DNA of 64,000 bases from Pseudomonas paralcaligenes (GTDB lineage Bacteria; Pseudomonadota; Gammaproteobacteria; Pseudomonadales; Pseudomonadaceae), in NCBI RefSeq assembly GCF_019655855.1, contig NZ_BPFX01000014.1:124001-188000 (forward strand). Direction: 5' to 3'. The position numbers and the translations under genes were made by a program. Position 1 is the stretch's first letter. Every line of letters starts with the position of its first letter. The notes beneath the pieces are model-generated. The model saw only the letters and a list, made by a program, of their open reading frames with translations. It was not told the DNA's origin and ran no database searches. Shown here piece by piece: positions 46,166-56,034 of the stretch.

Positions 46166-47962
46166 ATGCAAAGCAAAACCACAAGACGTACTTTCGTCAA
46201 AGGCCTCGCCGCCGCCGGTATTCTCGGCGGCATGGGCATGTGGCGCACGCCGGTCTGGGCGGTAACCAGCCCAGGTCAGCCCAACGTGCTGAGCGGTAAC
46301 GATTTCGACCTGTTTATCGGAGAGACTCCGGTAAACATCACCGGCGCAGCGCGTACCGCCATGACGATCAATGGCTCGCTGCCAGGCCCGATCCTGCGCT
46401 GGCGGGAGGGCGAGACCGTGACTTTGCGCGTACGCAACCGCCTCAAGGAGGACACGTCCATTCACTGGCACGGCATTATCCTGCCGGCGAACATGGATGG
46501 CGTTCCGGGCCTGAGCTTCCATGGCATCGCGCCTGATGGCATGTATGAGTACAAGTTCAAGGTCAATCAGAACGGTACCTACTGGTATCACAGCCACTCG
46601 GGGCTTCAGGAGCAGGTCGGCGTATATGGCGCGCTGGTCATCGATGCCAAAGAGTCCGAACCCTTCACTTACGACCGTGACTACGTCGTACTGCTGAGCG
46701 ACTGGACCGATGAAAACCCAGCTCGGGTTCTGGCCAAGCTGAAGAAGCAATCGGACTACTACAACCAGCACAAGCGCACCGTTGGTGACTTCATCGATGA
46801 CGTGAGCGAGATGGGGTGGTCCGCTGCGGTAGCCGATCGCAAGATGTGGGCCCAGATGAAGATGAGCCCGACGGATCTCGCTGACGTCAGTGGCTACACC
46901 TACACCTACCTGATGAATGGCCAGGCACCTGATGGCAACTGGACCGGCATATTCAAACCAGGCGAAAAGATCCGCCTGCGCTTCATCAACGCCTCGGCGA
47001 TGACCTATTTCGATGTGCGCATCCCGGGCCTGAAGATGACTGTGGTCGCGGCCGACGGGCAGCACGTTAAACCGGTCAGCGTTGATGAGTTCCGTATCGC
47101 CGTGGCCGAGACCTACGACGTGATCGTCGAACCAGACAGCGAACAGGCCTATACCGTGTTTGCCCAATCCATGGATCGCACTGGCTATGCGCGCGGCACC
47201 CTTGCTGTACAGGAGGGGTTGAGTGCACCAGTACCCAGCCCCGACCCGCGTCCGCTGATTGCCATGGGTGACATGGGTATGGATCACGGCAGCATGGGCG
47301 GCATGGATCACGGGAACATGGCCGGAATGGACCACGGCAGTATGGCGGGCATGGATCATGGGAGCATGCAGGGTGGTATGGCCGGCATGGATCACAGCCA
47401 GATGGCCGGAATGGATCATTCGGGCATGGCAGGTGCCATGCAGGTACACCCAGCCTCAGAGACCAACAACCCGCTGGTCGATATGCAGACCATGACACCG
47501 ACGCACAAGTTGGACGACCCAGGTATTGGTTTGCGAGACAACGGCCGACGCGTGCTGACGTACTCTGACCTGCGCAGCACCTTCCTCGACCCGGATGGTC
47601 GCGAACCAAGTCGCACCATCGAGCTGCACCTTACCGGGCACATGGAGAAATTCTCCTGGTCCTTCGATGGCATCAAGTTCTCTGACGCCGAGCCTCTGCG
47701 CCTCAAGTACGGCGAGCGTGTTCGCATCACGCTGGTCAACGACACCATGATGACTCATCCGATCCATCTTCATGGCATGTGGAGCGACCTGGAGGATGCG
47801 AACGGCAATTTCCTGGTGCGTAAACACACCATCGACATGCCGCCAGGTTCCAAGCGCAGCTATCGAGTGACTGCAGATGCATTGGGTCGTTGGGCCTATC
47901 ACTGCCACCTGTTGCTCCACATGGAAATGGGCATGTTCCGTGAAGTTCGTGTGGATGAGTAA
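46166..47962 (+). CDS. pcoA: CopA/PcoA multicopper oxidase
   Basis: A 598-residue periplasmic oxidase exported by Tat (RRTFVKGLAAAG). Copper ligands: HWHG, HSHSG, HPIHLHGM and HCHLLLHMEMGM. Between domains 2 and 3 lies a Met-rich insert (about residues 366-425) of repeated MDHGSM and MDHSQM units that binds Cu(I). It oxidises Cu(I) to the less toxic Cu(II). First gene of a five-gene operon with a Met/His-rich peptide, CopB, cytochrome c and DUF411. The name copA is avoided because the ATPase also carries it. Confidence 0.94.
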   Translation: MQSKTTRRTFVKGLAAAGILGGMGMWRTPVWAVTSPGQPNVLSGNDFDLFIGETPVNITGAARTAMTINGSLPGPILRWREGETVTLRVRNRLKEDTSIHWHGIILPANMDGVPGLSFHGIAPDGMYEYKFKVNQNGTYWYHSHSGLQEQVGVYGALVIDAKESEPFTYDRDYVVLLSDWTDENPARVLAKLKKQSDYYNQHKRTVGDFIDDVSEMGWSAAVADRKMWAQMKMSPTDLADVSGYTYTYLMNGQAPDGNWTGIFKPGEKIRLRFINASAMTYFDVRIPGLKMTVVAADGQHVKPVSVDEFRIAVAETYDVIVEPDSEQAYTVFAQSMDRTGYARGTLAVQEGLSAPVPSPDPRPLIAMGDMGMDHGSMGGMDHGNMAGMDHGSMAGMDHGSMQGGMAGMDHSQMAGMDHSGMAGAMQVHPASETNNPLVDMQTMTPTHKLDDPGIGLRDNGRRVLTYSDLRSTFLDPDGREPSRTIELHLTGHMEKFSWSFDGIKFSDAEPLRLKYGERVRITLVNDTMMTHPIHLHGMWSDLEDANGNFLVRKHTIDMPPGSKRSYRVTADALGRWAYHCHLLLHMEMGMFREVRVDE

Positions 47963-47974
47963 AGGAGATTTCTG

Positions 47975-48289
47975 ATGAGCACTTTTATGAAGCGAAATGC
48001 CCTGGCTGGCAGCGCAGTTATGTTCAGCCTATTGGCTGCCCTGCACGCACCGGTTTCGTTGGCAGGTGAGGGGGACAGTGAGCACGAACAACATGCTGCC
48101 GAGTCGGCTGCGCCCGAGACGGCCAGTGGCAAGCATGCAGATCAGTCGAAGGATAAGGCGGCTGGCCAGCAGATGGATCATGGCGCCATGGATCACGGAG
48201 ACATGAAGCATGACGGCATGAAGCACGAAAACATGATGGATAAGCATGGCGGCACCGAAGCCGAAGCAGGTTCGAACCATGACCACTAG
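47975..48289 (+). CDS. Periplasmic Met/His-rich small protein
   Basis: A 104-residue exported protein: signal peptide (1-30, ending VSLAG), an Ala/Glu/Lys-rich helix, then [20 protein letters not shown], the same MDHG-type repeat seen in the oxidase and CopB. It probably buffers periplasmic copper. AAGGAG precedes the ATG. It overlaps copB by 11 bases. Confidence 0.75.
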   Translation: MSTFMKRNALAGSAVMFSLLAALHAPVSLAGEGDSEHEQHAAESAAPETASGKHADQSKDKAAGQQMDHGAMDHGDMKHDGMKHENMMDKHGGTEAEAGSNHDH

Positions 48290-49466
48290 GTTTTCACGTC
48301 CATCTCTCTTGGCGCTGGCTGTGTCGCTGAGTGCGTTCAGCGGCGGCGTTACCTTGGCTGCGGAAGAAATGGATCATTCGGCAATGGGGCACGGCGCCAT
48401 GTCGATGGACCATCGCCAGATGAACCACGGCGCTACCAAAGCGCCGATGGAGGGCATGGATCACAGCAAGATGGATCATGGCGCCATGCAGGGTGCTTCG
48501 GGCAGCATGGATCATAGCCAAATGGGCCAGAGCCAAGAAAAGGCTCCAGCCATGGACCACAGCAAGATGGGCCACGGCACCATGCAGGGTGCTTCGGGCA
48601 GCATGGACCATAGCCAAATGGGCCACAGTCAGAGCCAAGAAAAGGCTCCAGTCATGGACCACAGCAAGATGAACCATGGCGCCATGCAAGGGCAGATGGA
48701 AGGCATGGATCATTCAAAGATGAACCATGGCTCCGCTGAAGCCCCGAGAACCACTAGCCGTACGCCGATTCCCGTTCTGACGGATGCTGATCGCCAAGCA
48801 GCTTTCCCGCCATTACCTGGCCACAAGGTGCACGACAGCGCCATCAACAGTTTTTTCCTGCTTGATCAGCTCGAATACCAGGACGCAGATGAGGGCAGCG
48901 CCTTGGCCTGGGATGCGTCGGGCTGGGTAGGCGGTGACATCAACCGGGTCTGGTTCCGCTCCGAAGGCGAGCGTACCAACGGCGTAACCGAGGATGCGGA
49001 GTTGCAGTTGCTGTACGGCCGCTCGATCGGCCCTTGGTGGGACGTCGTCGCGGGAGTTCGTCAGGACTTCAAACCCGAGTCGCCGCAGACCTGGGCCGCC
49101 TTCGGTGTTCAGGGCATGGCGCTTTACGCCTTCGAGGCCGAAGCCACCGCCTTCGTGGGCGAGAATGGCCAGACCGCTGCCCGACTGGAGGGCGAGTACG
49201 ACATTCTGCTGACCAACCGACTGATACTCCAGCCAATTGCCGAAATGAACTTCTACGGCAAGAACGATCCTGAGCGTGGTGTCGGATCGGGGTTGGCCAA
49301 TACCGAGCTCGGCTTGCGTCTGCGTTACGAGATTGTCAGGCAGTTTGCCCCCTATGTCGGGGTCTCCTGGAACCGCTCCTATGGCAACACGGCAGACATG
49401 GTCCGCGACGAGGGCGGTGATGTAGACGAGGCGCGTTTTGTCGCCGGTATCCGGATGTGGTTTTGA
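48279..49466 (+). CDS. copB: Outer-membrane copper resistance protein CopB
   Basis: A 395-residue protein: signal peptide (1-28), a Met/His-rich domain of tandem MDHSKM, MDHSQM and HGAMQG units (about 30-150, including two near-identical blocks of 20-plus codons at 48460-48640), then a 200-residue beta-barrel domain ([21 protein letters not shown] through FVAGIRMWF, ending in Phe). It sequesters or exports copper at the outer membrane. The start MTTRFSRP at 48279 overlaps the previous gene. Confidence 0.93.
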   Translation: MTTRFSRPSLLALAVSLSAFSGGVTLAAEEMDHSAMGHGAMSMDHRQMNHGATKAPMEGMDHSKMDHGAMQGASGSMDHSQMGQSQEKAPAMDHSKMGHGTMQGASGSMDHSQMGHSQSQEKAPVMDHSKMNHGAMQGQMEGMDHSKMNHGSAEAPRTTSRTPIPVLTDADRQAAFPPLPGHKVHDSAINSFFLLDQLEYQDADEGSALAWDASGWVGGDINRVWFRSEGERTNGVTEDAELQLLYGRSIGPWWDVVAGVRQDFKPESPQTWAAFGVQGMALYAFEAEATAFVGENGQTAARLEGEYDILLTNRLILQPIAEMNFYGKNDPERGVGSGLANTELGLRLRYEIVRQFAPYVGVSWNRSYGNTADMVRDEGGDVDEARFVAGIRMWF

Positions 49467-49475
49467 GAACCTGAC

Positions 49476-50318
49476 ATGAAAAGAACAATTAAAACTTTGG
49501 TGGCGGCCGGCGTGGTCGGTAGCACAGCTGTCCTGGCCGGCGCCTACTTTGGCGTAGTCAACGTCGGGGCCGACGACCCGCATTTTCCTGCAGTGCACGC
49601 CTTCTTATCGATGGCCCGTGACCGCTCTATCGAGGTTCGCTCGCGGGACATCGAGGTTCCCAACCTGGATGATCAAGCTCTTATTCGCGCCGGCGCGGGT
49701 AACTACAACTCGATGTGCATTGGCTGCCACTTGGCGCCAGGTGTGGCGGAGACCGAGTTGAGCCAATCGCTTTATCCTGCGCCCCCCAACCTCGCCAAGG
49801 TCGGTGTCGATGGCAATCCCGCTGCTACTTTCTGGGTGATCAAGCACGGCATCAAGGCAACGGGTATGCCTGCGTGGGGCAAGAGCATGGGCGATCAGTA
49901 CATCTGGGGCATGGTCGCCTTCCTCAACCAGCTGCCGACGATGGATGCCAAGCAGTACCAAACACTCGTCGCATCCAGCGGTGGCCATCAGCATGGTGGC
50001 GGGGAAACGCAGATGCACAACCATGAAGGGCAGCATGGCGACAACAAGCCTGGGCATCATGGTAATAGCGGCGGTGGCGAAGACCATCATGGCTCAGGTG
50101 ATGCCGGAGAGCCTGGTCATCACGATGCCGCAGCTACGGGTCATGAAGGCGGCTCCGCGTCTGAAGCTGATCACCACTCGAATATGAATGGCGATGACCA
50201 CCATGCTGGGGATGAGGCGTCCTCAAACGGAGGCGATCATCACTCCGAGCAGGCTCCGAATGCCTCACCCAAGACCCACACCCACTCCGATGGCAAAGAG
50301 CACGTTCATGAAAGCTAA
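49476..50318 (+). CDS. Class I cytochrome c with long His-rich tail
   Basis: A 280-residue exported protein: an N-terminal signal or anchor (8-30), then one c-type heme domain with CIGCH near 85-89 and axial Met in TGMPAWG. The last 110 residues are a low-complexity His/Asp/Gly tail (HHGNSGGGEDHHGSGD and similar). Such cytochromes sit in cop operons and may take electrons from the multicopper oxidase. The tail is a likely metal-binding addition. It overlaps the next gene by 11 bases. Confidence 0.82.
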   Translation: MKRTIKTLVAAGVVGSTAVLAGAYFGVVNVGADDPHFPAVHAFLSMARDRSIEVRSRDIEVPNLDDQALIRAGAGNYNSMCIGCHLAPGVAETELSQSLYPAPPNLAKVGVDGNPAATFWVIKHGIKATGMPAWGKSMGDQYIWGMVAFLNQLPTMDAKQYQTLVASSGGHQHGGGETQMHNHEGQHGDNKPGHHGNSGGGEDHHGSGDAGEPGHHDAAATGHEGGSASEADHHSNMNGDDHHAGDEASSNGGDHHSEQAPNASPKTHTHSDGKEHVHES

Positions 50319-50751
50319 ATATCTGGCCCTGCTGGCCGCTCTATGCGCCACATCTGCGCTTCAAGCAGCTGATGCCCTGACGATTGATGTCCATCGTGAT
50401 GCCAATTGTGGGTGTTGCAAGAAGTGGATCACGCACCTCGAAGCGAATGGCTTTAAAGTCGTCGACCATGTCGAAAGCAACATGACAGCAGTGAAACAAC
50501 GCCTGGGGGTCGCGCCACGGTTGGCGTCTTGCCACACTGCGGTGATTGACGGCAAGTTCGTCGAAGGTCATGTACCAGCTGCTCAGGTCCTCGAACTCAG
50601 CAAGCGCAATGATCTGGTTGGTATCGCGGTTCCCGGGATGCCGGCGGGCTCTCCGGGAATGGAGGTTGATGGCGTACAGCATGCCTACCAGGTCATTGGT
50701 TTGACCAAGACGGGTGCCGATCAGGTCATTGCAGAATATCCCGCCGAGTAG
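50308..50751 (+). CDS. DUF411 metal-binding protein
   Basis: A 147-residue exported protein: signal peptide (1-21), then the DUF411 signature DANCGCCKKWITHL and SCHTAVIDGKFVEGHVP, ending in a GVQHAYQV strand. These are copper-associated CopG-like proteins with the CxCC site. Last gene of the operon. A longer reading frame starts at 50188 but runs out of frame through the cytochrome tail, so I reject it. Confidence 0.88.
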   Translation: MKAKYLALLAALCATSALQAADALTIDVHRDANCGCCKKWITHLEANGFKVVDHVESNMTAVKQRLGVAPRLASCHTAVIDGKFVEGHVPAAQVLELSKRNDLVGIAVPGMPAGSPGMEVDGVQHAYQVIGLTKTGADQVIAEYPAE

Positions 50752-50814
50752 CAGCCCATTCCACCGCGGCCGCTTGGGAACGAGTGGCCGATCTTCTTCA
50801 CACTTCCCCTAAGT

Positions 50815-50837
50815 AAAAAAGGCGCCCGACGGGCGCC
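50815..50837 (-). terminator. Rho-independent terminator of the oprD gene
   Basis: GGCGCCCGTCGGGCGCC followed by TTTTTT on the minus strand, 86 bases after the porin stop. Confidence 0.8.
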
Positions 50838-50922
50838 AAGGGCTGTCTCCAAACCAAAGGAGCACTAGAGGGGACAGCAGAGTCAAAATGCGAGCGGCAT
50901 TCAAACCGCTCGCGCACTGGCC

Positions 50923-52248
50923 TTAAAGCACTTCCAGTGGGTACTCGACGATGAAGCGGAACTCATCCAGATCCGACTCGAAGTCGGTGGCGCGAGTCGT
51001 GGCTTGTCGAATGCGAAAGGACATGTCCTTCAACGACCCAGACTGCACAACGTACTTGGCCTCGATGTCCCGCTCCCAGCGCTTCTGGTTGGTCAACGGA
51101 TCGCCGTTGTCATCACGGCGCATATAGACTTCGTTGGCGTTGCTGTAGTCGGCATCCCAGCCTTGGGCATATCGAGTCATGAAGCTCAACCCAGGCACAC
51201 CGAAAGGCTCCATATCCAGGTCATAGCGCACTTGCCATGACTTCTCCTTCGGCGAGTTGAAGTCGCTGTACTGGATGGAGTTGTCGAGGTAGATGGAGTC
51301 CGATTGGCGCAAGTAGTCGAAGTCATCATCGCCATTGTTGCGTTGGAGACCCACCAGCACTGTGTGAGCGCCGAATTGGATGCCGACCTTGCCGCTCCAG
51401 ATGTTGTTATCGAAGCTCCCGAGGAGCTGCTTCCCTTCATCGACCGCCTTGTAGTAGTTCACCCCGCCGATCAAGGCGACATCGTCCGCAAGCGGGTAGC
51501 TCAGCGTGGTGCCCGCGTAATATTGATTCCAGGCATCCTTGAGGCGGCTGGTGTAGAGACTAAAGCCGACGTTGTCATTAAGCGTGTAATCACCACCGAA
51601 ATAGGCGATCCATGGCGAGTCCACTTCACCCGCGTAGAAGGTAGCGAAGCCGTCGCGCATGCTGCTGGTATTGGGTTGGCTCATCGAGTGGAGGCGACCG
51701 CCCTGAAGCGACAGTCCTTCCACGCTGCTGTTGACCACGGTGACACCTCGGAAACTCTCCGGTAAAAGCCGTGCATCACCGTATTGGACGACCGGGCTGA
51801 CAGGAAAGACATCGCCTGCCTTGATTTCGGTATCCATGAACCGAGTTTTCACTGCACCGCCCAGCTTGGAGTAGTTGTCCTCCGCCTGCCCGAGACTGTT
51901 GTAAGGCAGCACGTCGACTGAGCCCCCGGCTCCTGAACGGCCGTCGCCAGTGTCAAGCTTGATGCCTAGCATGGCAAAGGCATCGACACCGAAGCCTATG
52001 GTGCCCTCGGTGAAGCCAGACTCGAATCGGCCTATCACGCCATGCGCCCACTCTTCCGAATAGCCATTACCCGAGCTGCTGGACTGGCCTTTGCGGAAAT
52101 CACGGTTGAAGTAGAGGTTTCGATTGAGAATGGTCAGGCTACTGCCTTCGATAAATCCCTCGCCTTTCTCGCCGGCGGCCATTGCAGCTTGCCCGGTACT
52201 GACGCCCAGAGCGAGCAGAGAAAGTCCTAACAGGGTTCTGTTATTCAT
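50923..52248 (-). CDS. OprD-family outer-membrane porin
   Basis: A 441-residue porin: signal peptide (MNNRTLLGLSLLALGVSTG...AMA, about 1-24), then an OprD-type barrel (EGFIEGSSLTILNRNLYFNRD at the start, FRFIVEYPLEVL at the end). AGGAG lies nine bases before the ATG at 52248. OprD relatives in copper islands are thought to limit or mediate small-molecule or copper passage. Its own terminator makes it monocistronic. Confidence 0.9.
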   Translation of the reverse strand: MNNRTLLGLSLLALGVSTGQAAMAAGEKGEGFIEGSSLTILNRNLYFNRDFRKGQSSSSGNGYSEEWAHGVIGRFESGFTEGTIGFGVDAFAMLGIKLDTGDGRSGAGGSVDVLPYNSLGQAEDNYSKLGGAVKTRFMDTEIKAGDVFPVSPVVQYGDARLLPESFRGVTVVNSSVEGLSLQGGRLHSMSQPNTSSMRDGFATFYAGEVDSPWIAYFGGDYTLNDNVGFSLYTSRLKDAWNQYYAGTTLSYPLADDVALIGGVNYYKAVDEGKQLLGSFDNNIWSGKVGIQFGAHTVLVGLQRNNGDDDFDYLRQSDSIYLDNSIQYSDFNSPKEKSWQVRYDLDMEPFGVPGLSFMTRYAQGWDADYSNANEVYMRRDDNGDPLTNQKRWERDIEAKYVVQSGSLKDMSFRIRQATTRATDFESDLDEFRFIVEYPLEVL

Positions 52249-52405
52249 AAATGCTCCTGATGTTATTGGCAGTTGTGATTGTGTGGTCGCATATATGTAC
52301 CAAGGCGCTCCGGGCATAACCAGGCGCGCCTTGGCCATATTTCCACATGCCAAATAACGTCAGGGTGACTTGAGAATTACTTTTCAGTCAGCGCGATGTC
52401 ATTTA

Positions 52406-52738
52406 TTAGTTTTGGTTCCGGCAACCTGTTCCGGCTGCACGGTATTCAAGAATATTCAGATCGCCGTTGGAGTCCTCGTAGGTCATCTGGGCCGGCATCA
52501 CATTGCAGCTAGAGTCCGTTGAGGTAGTGGCCACGACCTTAGCGATATCGAGCTTCATGCCGTAGCGGTAATGAATGACTTCAGGCGGATTCTTTCCGTT
52601 AGCGGCAGCATACTCTTGCATGGCCTGCTCATTGGCCTGAATCATCCGACCATAAATACGATCAGCACCGCCTTCTGCCAGAGCGGTAGAGGAAACAACC
52701 ATAACGGCAAGTGCTGCAATAACTTTGAGGCTTTTCAT
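52406..52738 (-). CDS. DUF2790 small periplasmic protein
   Basis: A 110-residue exported protein: signal peptide (1-21, ending ALA), EGGADRIYGRMIQANEQA at the mature N-terminus, then a DUF2790 beta region (NPPEVIHYRYGMKLDIAKVV, C...YEDSNGDLNILEYRA). The N-terminal AEGGADR motif is shared with the PtrA-like proteins. It is preceded on its own strand by cop box 7, consistent with copper induction. Confidence 0.85.
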   Translation of the reverse strand: MKSLKVIAALAVMVVSSTALAEGGADRIYGRMIQANEQAMQEYAAANGKNPPEVIHYRYGMKLDIAKVVATTSTDSSCNVMPAQMTYEDSNGDLNILEYRAAGTGCRNQN

Positions 52739-52807
52739 GTTTAATCACTCCTTCAAGGTGGTGATTAAAATATATCCGCTCAACCTGTTATAAAAATGAA
52801 GTCAAAG

Positions 52808-52823
52808 TTACATCGCCGTAATG
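52808..52823 (-). promoter_or_regulatory. Cop box 7 (weak)
   Basis: On the minus strand TTACGGCGATGTAA, which keeps the TTAC-n5-TGTAA core, 70 bases before the DUF2790 gene. Confidence 0.45.
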
Positions 52824-52884
52824 CTATTTGTGCTGGTACTCAGATGAGCCGCACTCGGCGTGTGGCTCATCTGAGCGTCTGGAG

Positions 52885-55800
52885 CTACAGCGTCTGCGGA
52901 GCGCGAGCTTTCCCTGTGCGCTGTCTTCGCATCAGCCAGTAGGCTGCCGGCAAGACCAGCATGGACATCAGCGGGGCGGTGATCATGCCGCCGACCATGG
53001 GTGCAGCAATGCGCTTCATCACCTCTGAACCCGCTCCACCGCCCCAGAGAATGGGCAGCAGGCCGGCGATGATCACGGCAACCGTCATCACCTTGGGCCT
53101 GACACGTAGCACAGCGCCTTCACGAATCGACTCAAGCAGTGCCGCAGTGTCGCTGCGACCCGCATCCACACGCGCATGCCAGGCGTTCTTCAGATACAAC
53201 AGCATGATCACCCCGAACTCGGCCGAGACGCCGGCCAGGGCGATGAATCCGACGCCTGTGGCGACCGACAGGTTGAAGCCGAACCAGTAAAGCAGCCAGA
53301 TACCGCCTGACAGGGCGAAGGGCAGGGTGGCCATGATCAGCAGGGCCTCGCCGAAGCGGCTGAAGGTCAGGTAGAGCAGTACGAAGATGATCAACAGGGT
53401 TGCTGGTACGACCCAGGTCAGCCTGGCATTAGCGCGTTCCAGGAACTCGAACTGACCGGAGTAGGAGACGGTCATGCCTGCGTCCAGCTGGACGCGGTCG
53501 GTGACGCGCTGCTGCAACTCACGCACAGTCGACGCCAGATCGCGTCCTCGTACATCGACATAGACCCAGCCAGAGAGACGTCCGTTCTCGCTGCGAAGCA
53601 TCGGCGGCCCTTCGGTCAGACTAACCTGGGCGACGGTGCCCAAGGTGATCTGCTGGCCGGCTGGGGTGAGGATCGGCATACGCCGGAGTGCCTGCGGACT
53701 GTCTCGCCACTCCTTGGGATAGCGCAGGTTAATCGGGAAACGGGCCAGTCCTTCAACCGTCTCGCCAATATTGCTGCCGCCGATGGCGCCCGATACCATC
53801 GCCTGCACATCGGAAATGTTCAGGCCATAGCGCGCCGCGGCCAGTCGATCGATCTGGATATCCACATAGCGACCTCCAGTAAGGCGTTCTGCCAAGGCCG
53901 AACTCACCCCAGGCACCTCTTTGGCCACGGCCTCGATATCGCGCGTTATGCGCTCGATGTCGACCAAGGAGGTTCCGGATACTTTCACCCCAATGGGGCT
54001 CTTGATCCCCGTGGCCAGCATGTCGATTCGGTTGCGGATCGGTGGGACCCAGATATTGGATAGCCCCGGAACTTTCACCGCGCGGTCCAATTCCTCGATC
54101 AGCTTTTCGGGGGTCATCCCCACGCGCCATTGATCACGCGGCTTGAACTGCACGGTGGTCTCAAACATTTCCAGCGGCGCCGGATCGGTAGCTGTCTCCG
54201 CTCGCCCGGCTTTGCCAAATACCCGGGCCACCTCCGGCACAGTGAGGATCATGCGGTTGGTTTGCTGCAGCAGCTGGGTTGCCTTGCTCGCCGGCAAGCC
54301 GGGCAGGGCCGAAGGCATGTACAACAGATCGCCTTCGTCCATGGGCGGCAGGAACTCTCCTCCGAGTCTGCTGAGGGGCCACAGACTGGATAGAAAGACC
54401 AGCACGGCCAGCGCCAAGGTCACCTTGGGCCAGGCCAGCACCCACTCCAGCACCGGCCGGTATGCGCCGATCAGCCAGCGGTTCAAGGGGTTTTGCTGTT
54501 CGCTGGGGATATGCCCACGAATCCAGTAGCCCATTAGCACCGGTACGAGGGTGACCGAGAGGGCGGCAGCAGCGGCCATGGCGTAGGTCTTGGTAAAGGC
54601 CAGCGGGCCAAACAGCCGTCCTTCCTGAGCCTCCAGGGTAAAGACCGGGAGGAACGATAGGGTGATGATCAGCAGGCTGAAGAAGAGTGCCGGGCCGACT
54701 TCGGCCGCGGCCTCGCCTATGACTCGCCAGTGCGTCTCACCCTGGAGTGGCTCATCGGGGTGACGAGCCTTCCAGGCCTCGATGTGCTTGTGCGCGTTCT
54801 CGATCATCACTACGGCGGCATCGACCATAGCGCCGATAGCGATGGCGATCCCTCCGAGCGACATGATGTTGGCATTGACGCCCTGGTAGCGCATGACAAT
54901 GAAGGCCATCAGGATGCCCAGGGGCAGGGTGATGATCGCGACCAGCGACGAGCGCAGGTGCCAGAGGAATATCAGGCAAACCAAGGCCACCACTACGAAC
55001 TCCTCGAGCAGCTTGTAGCTGAGGTTATCGATGGCGCGGTCGATCAATTGCGAACGGTCATAGGTAGTGATCACCTCGACGCCGGCCGGCAAGCTGCCCT
55101 TCAGGCTGTCCAGCTTGGTCTTCACCGCAGCGATGGCATCGCGGGCATTCTTTCCGGAGCGCAAGATGACCACGCCGCCTACCACTTCACCCTGGCCATC
55201 CAGCTCGGCAATGCCACGACGCATCTCTGGCCCCAGCTGAATGGTGGCCACCTGACCCAGCAGCACCGGAACTCCACTGGCCGAAGCCCGCAGTGGTACA
55301 CTGCGGAAATCCTCCAGGCTCTCTAGATAGCCTGAAGCCCGCACCATGTACTCGCGTTCCGCAAGCTCCAGGATGGCGCCGCCGGTTTCCTGATTGGCGC
55401 TCTTCAGCGCCGCTTCGACCTCCTGCTGAGTTACCCCATAAGCCACCAGCTTCTGCGGATCGAGCAGCACCTGATACTGCTTGACCATACCGCCGAGGGT
55501 GGCCACCTCGGCCACGTTGGGTAGGCTCTTGAGCTCGTACTTGAGAAACCAGTCCTGCAGCGCACGCAGCTGGGACAGGTCATGCTGGCCGCTGCGGTCG
55601 ACCAATGCGTACTGATAGATCCAGCCCACGCCGGTGGCATCCGGGCCCAGAGTGGTGGTGACGCCCTCCGGCAGGCGTTCCTGGGCCTGGTTGAGGTACT
55701 CCAGCACGCGCGAGCGCGCCCAGTAGAGATCGGTATCGTCTTCGAACAGCACATAGACGAAGGAGTCGCCGAAGAACGAGTAGCCGCGCACCGTCTTCGC

Positions 55801-56034
55801 CCCCGGGACCGAGAGCATGGTGGTGGCCAGCGGATAGGTCACCTGGTTCTCGACGATCTGCGGCGCCTGGCCGGGAAAGCTGGTTCTGATAATGACCTGG
55901 GTGTCGGATAGGTCCGGCAGTGCATCCAACGGCGTGTTGCGCAGCGACCAGATGCCCAGGGCGGTGATGAACAGGGTCGCCAGCAGTACCAGGAAGCGGT
56001 TGCCGATCGACCAGTGGATCAGGCGCGCGATCAT
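52885..56034 (-). CDS. cusA: CusA/CzcA-type heavy-metal RND efflux pump
   Basis: A 1049-residue inner-membrane trimeric pump of the heavy-metal RND class, with 12 helices and two large periplasmic loops. Motifs include [19 protein letters not shown] near the N-terminus, [16 protein letters not shown] (TM4 region) and [14 protein letters not shown]. Length and sequence fit the Cu(I)/Ag(I) branch; Met-rich stretches (GVSAEF..., [14 protein letters not shown]) support copper rather than zinc. Its start overlaps the cusB stop by four bases. Confidence 0.93.
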   Translation of the reverse strand: MIARLIHWSIGNRFLVLLATLFITALGIWSLRNTPLDALPDLSDTQVIIRTSFPGQAPQIVENQVTYPLATTMLSVPGAKTVRGYSFFGDSFVYVLFEDDTDLYWARSRVLEYLNQAQERLPEGVTTTLGPDATGVGWIYQYALVDRSGQHDLSQLRALQDWFLKYELKSLPNVAEVATLGGMVKQYQVLLDPQKLVAYGVTQQEVEAALKSANQETGGAILELAEREYMVRASGYLESLEDFRSVPLRASASGVPVLLGQVATIQLGPEMRRGIAELDGQGEVVGGVVILRSGKNARDAIAAVKTKLDSLKGSLPAGVEVITTYDRSQLIDRAIDNLSYKLLEEFVVVALVCLIFLWHLRSSLVAIITLPLGILMAFIVMRYQGVNANIMSLGGIAIAIGAMVDAAVVMIENAHKHIEAWKARHPDEPLQGETHWRVIGEAAAEVGPALFFSLLIITLSFLPVFTLEAQEGRLFGPLAFTKTYAMAAAAALSVTLVPVLMGYWIRGHIPSEQQNPLNRWLIGAYRPVLEWVLAWPKVTLALAVLVFLSSLWPLSRLGGEFLPPMDEGDLLYMPSALPGLPASKATQLLQQTNRMILTVPEVARVFGKAGRAETATDPAPLEMFETTVQFKPRDQWRVGMTPEKLIEELDRAVKVPGLSNIWVPPIRNRIDMLATGIKSPIGVKVSGTSLVDIERITRDIEAVAKEVPGVSSALAERLTGGRYVDIQIDRLAAARYGLNISDVQAMVSGAIGGSNIGETVEGLARFPINLRYPKEWRDSPQALRRMPILTPAGQQITLGTVAQVSLTEGPPMLRSENGRLSGWVYVDVRGRDLASTVRELQQRVTDRVQLDAGMTVSYSGQFEFLERANARLTWVVPATLLIIFVLLYLTFSRFGEALLIMATLPFALSGGIWLLYWFGFNLSVATGVGFIALAGVSAEFGVIMLLYLKNAWHARVDAGRSDTAALLESIREGAVLRVRPKVMTVAVIIAGLLPILWGGGAGSEVMKRIAAPMVGGMITAPLMSMLVLPAAYWLMRRQRTGKARAPQTL

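Noticed and set aside
46106..47449. 447-codon open frame antisense to the multicopper oxidase
   Set aside because: It results from the codon bias and Met/His repeats of the oxidase gene; no independent features.
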